This document shows positions 8,809-17,377 of a DNA stretch of 64,000 bases, in pieces; within the stretch, counting starts at the first letter, position 1; each line of letters opens with the position of its first letter. Under the pieces are notes generated by a model. The model was not told the origin of the DNA. It did not search any database and worked only from the letters and a program-made list of their open reading frames with translations. Both the position numbers and the translations under genes were made by a program. This DNA comes from Alkalibacter rhizosphaerae. Its GTDB lineage: Bacteria; Bacillota; Clostridia; Eubacteriales; Alkalibacteraceae. The stretch is from assembly GCF_017352215.1 (NCBI RefSeq), contig NZ_CP071444.1, positions 248,001 to 312,000 on the forward strand, given 5' to 3'.

Positions 8809-10160
8809 GATTCCTCTTTTTTCGTGATTTTTGCCATAAAGAATCCATCTGTATGATGGACATGTGGCCAAAGCTGGATGTATCCGTCCTTTCCCATCAA
8901 GCTTTGGATGGATTCGGGCAGACCGTTTTTATCCAGACCGGCTTCTGGTCTCTCCCGCAACAAATATTCCACTACCTGGCTGTTTTCCCTGGGATTGACG
9001 GTGCAGGTGGTATATACCATGGTCCCTCCAGGCTTTAAAGCATCAAATCCGTGGAGGATCATCCTTTTTTGCATCTGCACCAACTCATGGAATTTTTTTG
9101 GGGAAAGATGGTACTTGATGTCCGGCTTTCGCCGCAGTATACCCAAGCCGGAACATGGTGCATCCAAAAGGACCCTGTCATATTTGCCTTGATCCTCCTC
9201 CTCCAATTCTTTTAAACCATCGTGGAGTTCAACGAGGATATTGTGCAAACCCAAACGGGTGGCATTGTCTTCGATCAACTGCAGTTTGTGTTCATGGATG
9301 TCCCGGGCCACGACACGGCCTGTGAGACCGGCATGTTCCGCCATATGAGTGGTTTTACCTCCCGGAGCGGCACACATGTCCAAAACAAGATGTCCCCTCT
9401 CCACGCCAAGCATTTCCACGCTGAGCATGGCTCCTTCATCCTGGATGATAAAATCTCCATCTCGATAGCTGCTCATCAATGCGATCTGTTGGAGACCACG
9501 TGTATGCAGGCACTGGGAAGCATAAAGACCATCCCATGCTTCCACCCCTTCCAGCGCCAAACGGGTTTTCAAGGCATTTTTATCCGTATTCCATGTGTTG
9601 CATCGAAGGGTCATGGGTGCTTCTTCAAGAGACGATGCGAAAAAGGCTTCCGTCCATTCTTCACCATAAAAAGAAAGGACAAAATCAAAAAGCTTCTTTG
9701 GCACGGAGTACCGAAGATGGGCCGGCAAGGCCTTGTCGTCCCAAGTTTCCTTGGATCGAACCACTTTACGGAGCACTCCATTGACAAAACCGGATGCTTT
9801 CCCGTCTTCTTTGGTTTTACTCAGTTCGACACTCTCATTGACGGCAGCAAAAGAAGGCACTTTATCCAAATACATGATCTGGAAAATGCCTGCTCTTAAA
9901 ATGGCCAGTGTCCAAGAGGTGATCCGGCTAATTCTCCGGTTGCTCGCCTCTTCGATCATATGGTCTATGGTCAATTTGTGTTTTTCCGTTCCATATACCA
10001 AGGCTGTGACCAGATTTTTGTCCCGTTGGTCCAGCTGCTTTTGTTCCCATAATGCTTTTTTTAAGGCCAAATTGGAAAAAGCGCCTTGTTCCTCGATGTC
10101 GTGCAAGATCTGAACCGCCGTTTCACGGGCACTCAAACCCATGCTTTCCTTCCCACTCAA
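8805..10160 (-). CDS. rsmB: 16S rRNA m5C967 methyltransferase
   Basis: RsmB (Sun) methylates C967 of 16S rRNA. The N-terminal third is the NusB-like RNA-binding domain (SARETAVQILHDIEEQGAFS). The C-terminal part has the SAM motif LDMCAAPGGKTTHMAE, then DAPCSGLGILRRKPD with the catalytic cysteine, and TTCTVNPRENSQVV with the second cysteine. The product is 451 residues if it starts at the TTG (10160) that overlaps the upstream stop, or 445 from the ATG at 10142, which has AAGGAA close by; the choice is not settled. It is coupled to rlmN by an ATGA overlap. Confidence 0.96.
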   Translation of the reverse strand: MSGKESMGLSARETAVQILHDIEEQGAFSNLALKKALWEQKQLDQRDKNLVTALVYGTEKHKLTIDHMIEEASNRRISRITSWTLAILRAGIFQIMYLDKVPSFAAVNESVELSKTKEDGKASGFVNGVLRKVVRSKETWDDKALPAHLRYSVPKKLFDFVLSFYGEEWTEAFFASSLEEAPMTLRCNTWNTDKNALKTRLALEGVEAWDGLYASQCLHTRGLQQIALMSSYRDGDFIIQDEGAMLSVEMLGVERGHLVLDMCAAPGGKTTHMAEHAGLTGRVVARDIHEHKLQLIEDNATRLGLHNILVELHDGLKELEEEDQGKYDRVLLDAPCSGLGILRRKPDIKYHLSPKKFHELVQMQKRMILHGFDALKPGGTMVYTTCTVNPRENSQVVEYLLRERPEAGLDKNGLPESIQSLMGKDGYIQLWPHVHHTDGFFMAKITKKEES

Positions 10161-10846
10161 TCTCTCGAACCTCGCAAGGCGATCAATCGAATGAGTTGAA
10201 GGAAGGACATCAACAATGCTGCAACATAGGTCAATGCCGCTGCATCCAATACTTTTTTCACGCCGACCCGCTCATCGCTGAGTACCAGTCCATTGTCGGC
10301 TAGTTGTACTACGGCCCTTCGACTGGCATTGAATTCCACCGGCAAGGTGACCAGATTGAAGATCACAGAACCAGAGAAAAACAGGATCCCCAGATCCATG
10401 AAACCAGTCACTTGAAAAAAGAACCCGATAAAGAACAGTACCCAAGCCGCTTTCGACGCAAGGTTCACCACGGGAACGATGGCATTTCGTATCTTCAAAG
10501 GGCCGTATGCCTGCTGATGCTGGATTGCGTGACCCACCTCATGGGCGGCGATCCCCACAGCGGCAACGCTGCGTCCGTTGAAGACCTCATTGGACAAACG
10601 CAATACGCGTTTTCGCGGGTCGTAATGGTCCGTCAGTTTACCCCCCACCAACTCGATGTTGACCTGGGTCATTCCGTTGCGATCCAGTATATGTCTGGCT
10701 GTTTGTGCTCCCGTCAAACCACGGGTGTTTGGAACTCGCAGATATCTATTATACGTACTGCTGACCTTGCCTTGCGCATAGGCCGCAAAAATAAGACCTG
10801 GTACGAGGATCAGCATGGTTATATCGAAAATAAAAGGAAAATACAT
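10157..10846 (-). CDS. Zinc metallopeptidase, YugP family (membrane)
   Basis: A 229-residue membrane protein with a HEVGH zinc motif in the context GIAAHEVGHAIQH, characteristic of the YugP (DUF2268-unrelated, Pfam Zn_peptidase_2) family. An N-terminal span (ITMLILVPGLIFAAYA) precedes the catalytic region, and two or three more spans follow (WVLFFIGFFF, LGILFFSGSVIFNLV, YVAALLMSFLQLI). The physiological substrate is unknown. Position between fmt and rsmB is widely conserved in Clostridia. The ATG at 10846 is chosen because GGAGGG lies six bases before it; the TTG at 10852 would be too close. Confidence 0.9.
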   Translation of the reverse strand: MYFPFIFDITMLILVPGLIFAAYAQGKVSSTYNRYLRVPNTRGLTGAQTARHILDRNGMTQVNIELVGGKLTDHYDPRKRVLRLSNEVFNGRSVAAVGIAAHEVGHAIQHQQAYGPLKIRNAIVPVVNLASKAAWVLFFIGFFFQVTGFMDLGILFFSGSVIFNLVTLPVEFNASRRAVVQLADNGLVLSDERVGVKKVLDAAALTYVAALLMSFLQLIRLIALRGSRD

Positions 10847-10904
10847 TTTCAACCCTCCATCCTATATTTGCATATAAGACTACCCTAAATTACTTAAAGG
10901 AAGC

Positions 10905-11837
10905 TTAATGTCCCAGGGCCGTTCCAGTCCAGGCATCATGCCCTTTCAGATACTCCGCCACCGGCAATCGCTTTTTACCCGGCACTTGTATTTCCCGGAT
11001 CAGCAAGGTTCCCCTGCCGGTTTGGACCACTATCCCACTTGGATCCATGGCTACGATTTCCCCCGGCTCTCCAACAGCTTCCTCATCCATCAACTCGCTG
11101 GAAAAAAGTTTGATCCGCTGCTCTCCCATAGTTGTGAATGCGCCTGGATAAGGTGTGGTTCCTCGAATTTGGTCATGGATCTTTTTTGCAGGATCCTTCC
11201 AATCCACCCGTCCTGTCTCCCGATAGATCATTGGGCTTATGGTTGCATCCTCGTCGACTTGGGGCAAGGGGGTGATCTCCGAATTTTTAAATTTGAACAG
11301 CGTTTCCAGGAGAAGTTCGGCGCCAATGACTGCCAATGCGTCATGCAGTTCTCCAGTGGTCATGGCGTCGGGGATGGCAATGGATCGTTGCAGCAGGATG
11401 TCTCCCGTATCCAATCCTTCATCCATCAGCATGGTGGTCACACCAGATTCTTTTTCCCCGTTCAATACGGCCCAGTGAATGGGTGCCGCACCCCGATATT
11501 TGGGCAACAGGGAGGCATGGACATTGATACTTCCATATCTGGGGATCTGCAACATGGCTTCCGGCAAAACCCTTCCGTATGCTACCACGACAAAATAGTC
11601 TGTCTCCAAGTCCTCCAATGCGGCAAGAAGTTGCGGATCTTTGAGATCCGTAGGTTGCATGACCGGGATCCCTTCCGACAGCGCCAACTCCTTTACCGGC
11701 GAATATGCGATTTTTTTACCTCTTTTATTTGGCTTGTCCGGTTGGGTCAATACCATAGCTACTTCGATATCCGATCTCAGCAATTGCTTCAGGGTCTCGA
11801 CGGCGAATACCGGCGTTCCCATGAAAACTACTTTCAT
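10905..11837 (-). CDS. fmt: Methionyl-tRNA formyltransferase
   Basis: Formylates initiator Met-tRNA. The 310-residue product begins MKVVFMGTPVFAVETL and contains the catalytic-site segments INVHASLLPKYRGAAPIHWA (N, H and the loop) and GVTTMLMDEGLDTGDIL, with the C-terminal tRNA-binding domain about 205-305. Its ATG overlaps the def stop as ATGA, so formylation and deformylation enzymes are coupled, as in most bacteria. Confidence 0.97.
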   Translation of the reverse strand: MKVVFMGTPVFAVETLKQLLRSDIEVAMVLTQPDKPNKRGKKIAYSPVKELALSEGIPVMQPTDLKDPQLLAALEDLETDYFVVVAYGRVLPEAMLQIPRYGSINVHASLLPKYRGAAPIHWAVLNGEKESGVTTMLMDEGLDTGDILLQRSIAIPDAMTTGELHDALAVIGAELLLETLFKFKNSEITPLPQVDEDATISPMIYRETGRVDWKDPAKKIHDQIRGTTPYPGAFTTMGEQRIKLFSSELMDEEAVGEPGEIVAMDPSGIVVQTGRGTLLIREIQVPGKKRLPVAEYLKGHDAWTGTALGH

Positions 11838-12340
11838 TCTTCCACTTCCTCAAAGATTGCCGTTTCTTCAAAATCCTCGTCGTCTTCTTCTTCTTCGTCA
11901 TCTTCCTCTACACGATCTGTAAACAAGATGCCGTTCAAGTGGTCGATTTCGTGGCATACGGCGATGGCCAGCAAGCCTTCCCCTTCCAGCACCTGGGTTT
12001 CCCCTTCCATATCCATGTATTCGACCTTTACTTTTTCCGGTCTGGTTACTTTGCCGGTCACTTCCGGAAGGGACAAGCACCCTTCCAGTCCTTTCTGGCA
12101 CCCTTCTTCGTCGATCAGCACCGGATTGATCATGGTGATGGGTCCTTCGCCTACATCGATGACAATGATCCGGCGCAGTATGCCGACCTGGTTTGCCGCC
12201 AAGCCAACGCCCTCAGAATGGTACATGGTCTCCAGCATGTCCATCTGCAAGGTGTGGATCCGGTCGGTTATTTCATCAATATTTCTTGCTTTTTTTCTCA
12301 ATATGGGATCTTCATCCACTCGTATGTTACGCAGTGCCAT
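11834..12340 (-). CDS. def: Peptide deformylase with acidic C-terminal tail
   Basis: Removes the N-formyl group from nascent proteins. The three motifs are present: GVGLAANQVG (45-54), EGCLS with metal ligand C88, and HEIDHLNG with H130, E131 and H134. The protein is 168 residues. After the catalytic core (ending near residue 143) comes an unusual tail in which 18 of the last 24 residues are Asp or Glu. Such a tail is not part of the standard deformylase fold and its role is unknown. Starts 12 bases after priA ends. Confidence 0.97.
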   Translation of the reverse strand: MALRNIRVDEDPILRKKARNIDEITDRIHTLQMDMLETMYHSEGVGLAANQVGILRRIIVIDVGEGPITMINPVLIDEEGCQKGLEGCLSLPEVTGKVTRPEKVKVEYMDMEGETQVLEGEGLLAIAVCHEIDHLNGILFTDRVEEDDEEEEDDEDFEETAIFEEVEE

Positions 12341-12352
12341 AACGGCCCCTCC

Positions 12353-14626
12353 TTAAAAAATAAAATTTGGATTTACGTCCACAAAAATAGTGGACTTGAA
12401 CTGTTTTGTCTCTTTACTACGTTGTACATGGTGGATGGCTTCCTGAAAAGCATCCACATGTTCCGTCTTGATCAAAATATAATACCTGTATTTGTTGTTC
12501 ACCCGAACGATGTTGGATTTGGATGGCGGATATGCTTCAAAGACCAAAGACGGGTCCGTTTTTGTCACCTCTGCCGAAAGCAGTCGATGGTACTCGGAGC
12601 ACTCCTTTGCCACTTCCTTTTCATCGTTTCCGGAGAATCCAATGTACATCAGCGTGGAAAAAGGGGGATATCGATTCATTTTTCGATAGGCCACTTCTTT
12701 CTCATAAAAACCTTCGTAATCATGCTGCTGTGCATGGGTGATGGCATAATGATCCGGTTCGTAGGTTTGAATCACCACATTGCCTTTCTTGTTTCCCCGT
12801 CCGGCCCTTCCGGCTACCTGGGTGATGAGTTGAAAGGTTCTTTCCGAAGACCGGTAATCCGGGAAATTCAAGGTCAGATCCGCCAGCAGGACACCCACCA
12901 GCGTCACATTTTCAAAATCAAACCCTTTTGTGACCATTTGGGTCCCCAAAAGGATGTCTGCTTTCCCCAGGGTAAAATCTTCCACGGCATCGGCAATGGC
13001 ATCCTTCTTTTTCATGGAATCCGTATCCATCCGCAATACGGTGGCATGGGGAAAATATTTCTGCAACATGTTTTGCATCCGTTCCGTTCCTGTTCCGGAA
13101 TACTTCATTTTACGGCTGCCGCAAGCGGGACATTGGTGCTGTACCGGTGCTGTCGCTTTGCAGTAATGACATTCCAGTCGATTGTCCTCTCCATGGTATG
13201 TCATGGTGACATCGCACTGCTTACATTTTACAACATAACCGCAATCCCTGCAAAAAACATAACTGAAATATCCCCGTTTGTTTAAAAAAAGAATGATCTG
13301 TTCTTTTCTTTTCAATGCCTCCCTCATGGAAGCATACAGGGTCCGGCTAAGAAAGGATCGATTTCCAGACTGCAACTCCACCCGCATATCCACCACCAAT
13401 GAGGCCGGCATGTCCTGCCCGTTCATTCGATCCGGTAAACGATGGAATCCGTATTGTCCGTTTTTGGCCAAATAATAGGTGCCGATGGACGGGGTGGCAC
13501 TTCCCAAAACCACTTTTGCTCCATGTAGTCGTGCAATTTCCTGTGCCAGGGATACGGTGTCAAACCTGGGTCGATTGGAGGATTTATAAGTATTCTCATG
13601 TTCTTCATCAATAACGATGAGTCCTAGATCCTGAAACGGCGAGAGAATGGCGGATCGGGCCCCCACGATGATCCGAATTTCCTTGGTGGCGATTTTCTTG
13701 TATTGTTCCAAGCGTTCCCCGTCGCTGATCCTTGAATGGATCACTGCTATTTCCTGACCGAAACGAGCTTTGACCCGGTGGATGGTTTGGGGTGTCAATG
13801 AGATCTCAGGAACCAGATAAAGACACGTTTTGTCCTTTTTCAGCGCAGCTTCCATCATATGGAGGTATACTTCGGTTTTACCGCTGCCGGTAACACCATG
13901 GATCAGATGGGTCTGTTGAAAGCCTTTTTCAAAATCTTCCAAGATCTGCTGCTGGGCTTCCGTCAGCCGGGGCGCTCCCTGTACTTCCAAGGGCCCCGGA
14001 TCTTCCAATTCCATGGACTTCATCCGATGCTTCTCCAAGAATCCTGCCGATCTCAATGATTCCAGTGTTTTCTTCACTCCACGAAAACGAGCCGTCAATA
14101 CCGCTTCTTCTATTGGTGATTCCCACAGCAAGGTCAAAATCTCTCGTTGTACTGTGGCATTGGAACGCACAGTGCTCAACAACTGTTCCAATGTTTGATT
14201 GGGATTTCGTTGGGATATTTTCCATAACCAGCTTTCCCGGTCCTTTTGACCCACGTAATAACGAAGGACACCGTTGCTGTCCTTGTGTTTTCGGATTTGG
14301 ATCGGCCCCGGATAAAATGCATTGGCCACGTCCATGAACAGGCTGTGATGGACCTGTTGGAGAAAACGGCAAGTTTTCAGTTGCTGGTGATCCAAAACCG
14401 GAAAATGCTCTACCACCCCCAAAATGCTTTTCAACTTCGAGGAATCGGATGGAGGACTTTTCAGGTCCCAAACCAGGGCATCGATGCTCTTGTTGCCAAA
14501 TCCGAAAGGAACCACAACCCGGCTGCCCGGTATGACCTGGGATTCCAAATGTTTTGGAACAAGATAGTCAAAGAGTCGATCCAAATGGATATTCAGTTGG
14601 TTGATGTAAACTTGTGCGATCTTCAC
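12353..14626 (-). CDS. priA: Primosomal replication-restart helicase PriA
   Basis: PriA reloads the replisome at stalled forks. In 757 residues: N-terminal 3'-DNA-binding domain (KIAQVYINQLNIHLDRLFDY), Walker A GVTGSGKTEVY, DEEH box IVIDEEHENTYK, two zinc-binding cysteine clusters (CRDCGYVVKCKQCD, CHYCKA, CPACGS), and the helicase motif QVAGRAGR. The start is a GTG at 14626 with GGGAGGA upstream. A terminator hairpin lies between it and rpoZ (14665-14694), so priA may be read partly by run-through from rpoZ or from a promoter not recognised here. Confidence 0.97.
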   Translation of the reverse strand: MKIAQVYINQLNIHLDRLFDYLVPKHLESQVIPGSRVVVPFGFGNKSIDALVWDLKSPPSDSSKLKSILGVVEHFPVLDHQQLKTCRFLQQVHHSLFMDVANAFYPGPIQIRKHKDSNGVLRYYVGQKDRESWLWKISQRNPNQTLEQLLSTVRSNATVQREILTLLWESPIEEAVLTARFRGVKKTLESLRSAGFLEKHRMKSMELEDPGPLEVQGAPRLTEAQQQILEDFEKGFQQTHLIHGVTGSGKTEVYLHMMEAALKKDKTCLYLVPEISLTPQTIHRVKARFGQEIAVIHSRISDGERLEQYKKIATKEIRIIVGARSAILSPFQDLGLIVIDEEHENTYKSSNRPRFDTVSLAQEIARLHGAKVVLGSATPSIGTYYLAKNGQYGFHRLPDRMNGQDMPASLVVDMRVELQSGNRSFLSRTLYASMREALKRKEQIILFLNKRGYFSYVFCRDCGYVVKCKQCDVTMTYHGEDNRLECHYCKATAPVQHQCPACGSRKMKYSGTGTERMQNMLQKYFPHATVLRMDTDSMKKKDAIADAVEDFTLGKADILLGTQMVTKGFDFENVTLVGVLLADLTLNFPDYRSSERTFQLITQVAGRAGRGNKKGNVVIQTYEPDHYAITHAQQHDYEGFYEKEVAYRKMNRYPPFSTLMYIGFSGNDEKEVAKECSEYHRLLSAEVTKTDPSLVFEAYPPSKSNIVRVNNKYRYYILIKTEHVDAFQEAIHHVQRSKETKQFKSTIFVDVNPNFIF

Positions 14627-14664
14627 AGACGTTTCCTCCCAGACTTCTTCCCACGGTCATCGAC

Positions 14665-14694
14665 AAAAAAGGGCAACGGCCACTGGCCATTGCC
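14665..14694 (-). terminator. Intrinsic terminator between rpoZ and priA
   Basis: Ten-base-pair stem with one mismatch (GGCAATGGCC, loop AGT, GGCCGTTGCC on the minus strand) followed by a run of six T. It stands five bases after the rpoZ stop and would end or attenuate the dapF-yicC-gmk-rpoZ transcript. Confidence 0.7.
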
Positions 14695-14699
14695 GGATC

Positions 14700-14891
14700 C
14701 TAACCTTTGAAATGAAATTTTAGCTTGTCTTCGGCAACTTCTCCTGTAGCAATGGAAACCGGATTCTCGATTTTAGTTTCGTCGATCAGATTTTTATCCA
14801 CGATCTGTCTTGCTCGCTTGGATACGACCAAAACCAATGAATACTTGTTTCCCGTTTTCTCGATCAAATCGTTCAATGCTGGATATCTCAT
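14700..14891 (-). CDS. rpoZ: RNA polymerase omega subunit
   Basis: Small subunit that stabilises beta-prime and mediates assembly of RNA polymerase. The 63-residue product begins MRYPALNDLIEKTGNKYSLV and has the family segment SKRARQIVDKN. It follows gmk by two bases, the usual gmk-rpoZ pairing in Firmicutes. It lacks the longer acidic tail seen in some clostridial omegas. Confidence 0.92.
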   Translation of the reverse strand: MRYPALNDLIEKTGNKYSLVLVVSKRARQIVDKNLIDETKIENPVSIATGEVAEDKLKFHFKG

Positions 14892-14893
14892 GG

Positions 14894-15520
14894 TTACCTC
14901 CCTATGATTTCTTCAATTTTGCTTTCCAACCGCTCCGAGCGGCATTTTTCCGCTGTTATGATGGCTCGTACCTTTTCTGCTGCCAAAGATACCTTGTCGT
15001 TGATGACGATATAACTGTATTTTGTTGCATTTCGGATCTCTTCGCAAGCGCAGTCCATACGCTTGTTCATTTGTTCTTCATCTTCCGTGCCGCGTTCCGT
15101 GATCCGCTTGCGAAGTTCATTGATGGATGGCGGCACCACAAAGATGTAGATCCCTTCCGGGAAATTGGCCCGTACTTGGGCGGCTCCCTGGATGTCGATC
15201 TCCAGGATCACGTCGACGCCTTCTTCCATCTTTTGCAGGACCGGATCTTTTGGGGTTCCGTAATAATTGTCGTAAACCTTGGCGTATTCCAGGAAATCGT
15301 TGTTTCCGATCATGTCCAGAAAGTGTTCCTTGTCGATGAAATAATAGTTCTTCCCTTCCACTTCCCCTTCTCGCGGTTGTCTCGTGGTGGCGGAAACAGA
15401 TACCTCCAGATTGTCTTCATTCTTTAAAAGTTCCTTGCAAATGGTCCCTTTGCCTGCACCGGATGGTCCGGATATGACAATAAGGAGCCCCTTTTCCTTT
15501 TCATAAAAATGCTTCGTCAT
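14894..15520 (-). CDS. gmk: Guanylate kinase
   Basis: Phosphorylates GMP to GDP with ATP. P-loop ISGPSGAGKGT near the N-terminus, then the GMP-binding segments SATTRQPREGE and NYYFIDKEHF, and DVILEIDIQGAAQV. The ATG at 15520 (MTKHFYEKEKG) is preferred over GTG 15535 and ATG 15532 because GGAG lies six bases before it; this gives 208 residues, normal for the family. It follows yicC. The remA gene that usually sits between yicC and gmk is not here. Confidence 0.96.
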   Translation of the reverse strand: MTKHFYEKEKGLLIVISGPSGAGKGTICKELLKNEDNLEVSVSATTRQPREGEVEGKNYYFIDKEHFLDMIGNNDFLEYAKVYDNYYGTPKDPVLQKMEEGVDVILEIDIQGAAQVRANFPEGIYIFVVPPSINELRKRITERGTEDEEQMNKRMDCACEEIRNATKYSYIVINDKVSLAAEKVRAIITAEKCRSERLESKIEEIIGR

Positions 15521-15531
15521 CTTATTCTCCA

Positions 15532-16410
15532 TCACTCTATATTTTGTATCTGCTCTCGCATTTTCTCGATTTCGCTTTTAACATCCACAACCAGGTTGGA
15601 CAACTCCAAATGGTTGGATTTGGATCCGATGGTATTGATCTCCCGATGCATTTCCTGGATGAGGAAATCCAATTTTCGACCTACCGAATCGATTTCTTTC
15701 ATGATTTTTCGAAACCGCCGTATATGGCTGTTGAGTCGGGTGATCTCTTCCGTTACGCTGGCTTTTTCCGACAGATAGGCCACTTCTTCCATCAGCCGCT
15801 TCTCGTCGATCTCCAGATCTTTCGTATATTCCTCGATCCGGTTGCGCAACTTCAATGTATTTTCTTCATTGACGACTGGTTCTAACGCCTTGATTTGTTC
15901 CACGGTGTCTTCAATGATGGACAACCGCTTTAAAAAATCTTCCTCCAAAACGACTCCTTCGCTTTTGCGGGTCTCCACCAATCCTTTCAATGCTTCCGTC
16001 AAGGCATCATGGACTTTGCCAAAAAGCTCCTGCTCGTCCGTATCCTTCTCTTCCGTGTAAATGACTTCCGGATAACGGGCGATCAGGGAGATCCCATATT
16101 CCCCGGTTGCCTCCGGAAGTTGGGTCTTCAGTTCCTTCAGACAGGCCATGTATGCTTTGGCCAATTCCAGATCTACGCGAACTTCCTTGTTTTCCAAACC
16201 AAAATAGTGGATCTTGATGTGGACTTCAATGCGTCCCCGCTGGATCTGTTTGCCGATCTCCTTTCGCAAGGCGTCCTCGGCAAAATTCAAGGTCCGGGGC
16301 ATTCGAATGAAAAAATCCTTGTAGCGGTGATTGATGGTCTTCAGTTCCACGGCGATCTCCGTTCGATCGTCCCGATAACTTCCCTTTCCGTATCCAGTCA
16401 TGCTGTTCAT
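15532..16410 (-). CDS. YicC-family endoribonuclease
   Basis: YicC-type protein of 292 residues beginning MNSMTGYGKGSYRDDRTEIA, with the family's C-terminal DUF1732 end (NTIGSKSNHLELSNLVVDVK). In Escherichia coli YicC acts as an RNase that helps degrade the small RNA RyhB; the role in Firmicutes is not known. The ATG has GGAGGA six bases upstream and overlaps the dapF stop by four bases. Confidence 0.93.
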   Translation of the reverse strand: MNSMTGYGKGSYRDDRTEIAVELKTINHRYKDFFIRMPRTLNFAEDALRKEIGKQIQRGRIEVHIKIHYFGLENKEVRVDLELAKAYMACLKELKTQLPEATGEYGISLIARYPEVIYTEEKDTDEQELFGKVHDALTEALKGLVETRKSEGVVLEEDFLKRLSIIEDTVEQIKALEPVVNEENTLKLRNRIEEYTKDLEIDEKRLMEEVAYLSEKASVTEEITRLNSHIRRFRKIMKEIDSVGRKLDFLIQEMHREINTIGSKSNHLELSNLVVDVKSEIEKMREQIQNIE

Positions 16411-17260
16411 CGCTTTTCCTCCTTGTCGGCTTCGGTGGATCCGTCAAAAACCCAGACGGCTGGTCCTGTCATGATGACCGTATCTCCCAACTCGATGGTA
16501 AGAACACCTCCAGGTATGTGAACGGTGACCGTGTCGTTGACCAGACCCTTTTTATGCAGCAAAGCTGCAGCCGCACAAGAACCGGTGCCGCAGGCCAGGG
16601 TCAAACCAGATCCCCTTTCCCATGTCACCACCCGGCAATTGTCTCGATCGATGACCTGTACGAAATTCACATTGGCGCCATTGGTAAAAACAGGATGGGT
16701 CTCCACCACAGGCCCCAGTTCAACACCGGATGATTTTCCACATCCGCCACTTCAATGATGGCGTGGGGATTTCCCATGGAGACTGCAGAAAAAAGAACGG
16801 GACCCATCGTCGTATCCAGGGTTTGATCCAAAACCGGATCAACGTTCATTTCCACTCCTATACGATCTTTATCAAATATTGGGGCGCCCATGTCAACGCG
16901 GATCCTGTTTGCTGTTGATTTCCCATCATCGATGATCTCGATGTGTTTGATGCCTGCCGCCGTTTCCACGTCAAAGCGACGAGTGTCAACCAAGCCATGA
17001 TCAAAAACGTATTTTGCAAAGCATCGGATGCCGTTGCCGCACATGACGGCCGGCGATCCGTCTGCATTGAAATACACCATTTTTACATCCGCTTCTTCAG
17101 ATGGTTCTACCAGGATGAATCCATCGGCACCTATGCCAAAGTGTCGCCGGCACAGGCCTGCAATTTCTTCTCGGGTAGGCTGTAGCTTCCTGTTCCAATC
17201 GTTCACCACAATAAAGTCATTGCCTGTTCCATGATATTTACTGAATTCTATAGGAATCAC
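16407..17260 (-). pseudogene. dapF: Diaminopimelate epimerase, interrupted by a one-base frameshift
   Basis: DapF converts LL- to meso-diaminopimelate for lysine and peptidoglycan synthesis. The 5' frame has the first catalytic cysteine in MCGNGIRCFAKY; the 3' frame has the second in LACGTGSCAAAALL. They join near 16721, where the coding strand reads TTGAACTGG and the family expects TTGGAACTGG (VLELGPVVE), so a single G is missing. The start is also unusual: no ATG fits. A GTG at 17260 has a poor site; the residue aligned with the family's starting Met (IEFSKYHGTGND) is an ATA at 17251 with AGGTGAT just upstream. A weak promoter (TTGTAA, 17 bases, TACTAT; 17307-17335) lies upstream. It overlaps yicC by four bases. 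Probably a sequence error in an essential gene. Confidence 0.85.
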
Positions 17261-17377
17261 CTGCCAATCGTATCTTATTATTATAGCATATCTCAAGACC
17301 AATCTTATAGTATTTTTCAACAAGCTTTGTTACAATGGTAGTGCACTCCATCGTCTCACAAGAAAGGGGGCCTTGCC

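Noticed and set aside
10908-12356. A 482-codon plus-strand open frame across fmt and def
   Set aside because: It is antisense to two genes with all catalytic motifs intact, has no ribosome binding site and is low in protein-like sequence (long Ser runs from the def acidic tail).
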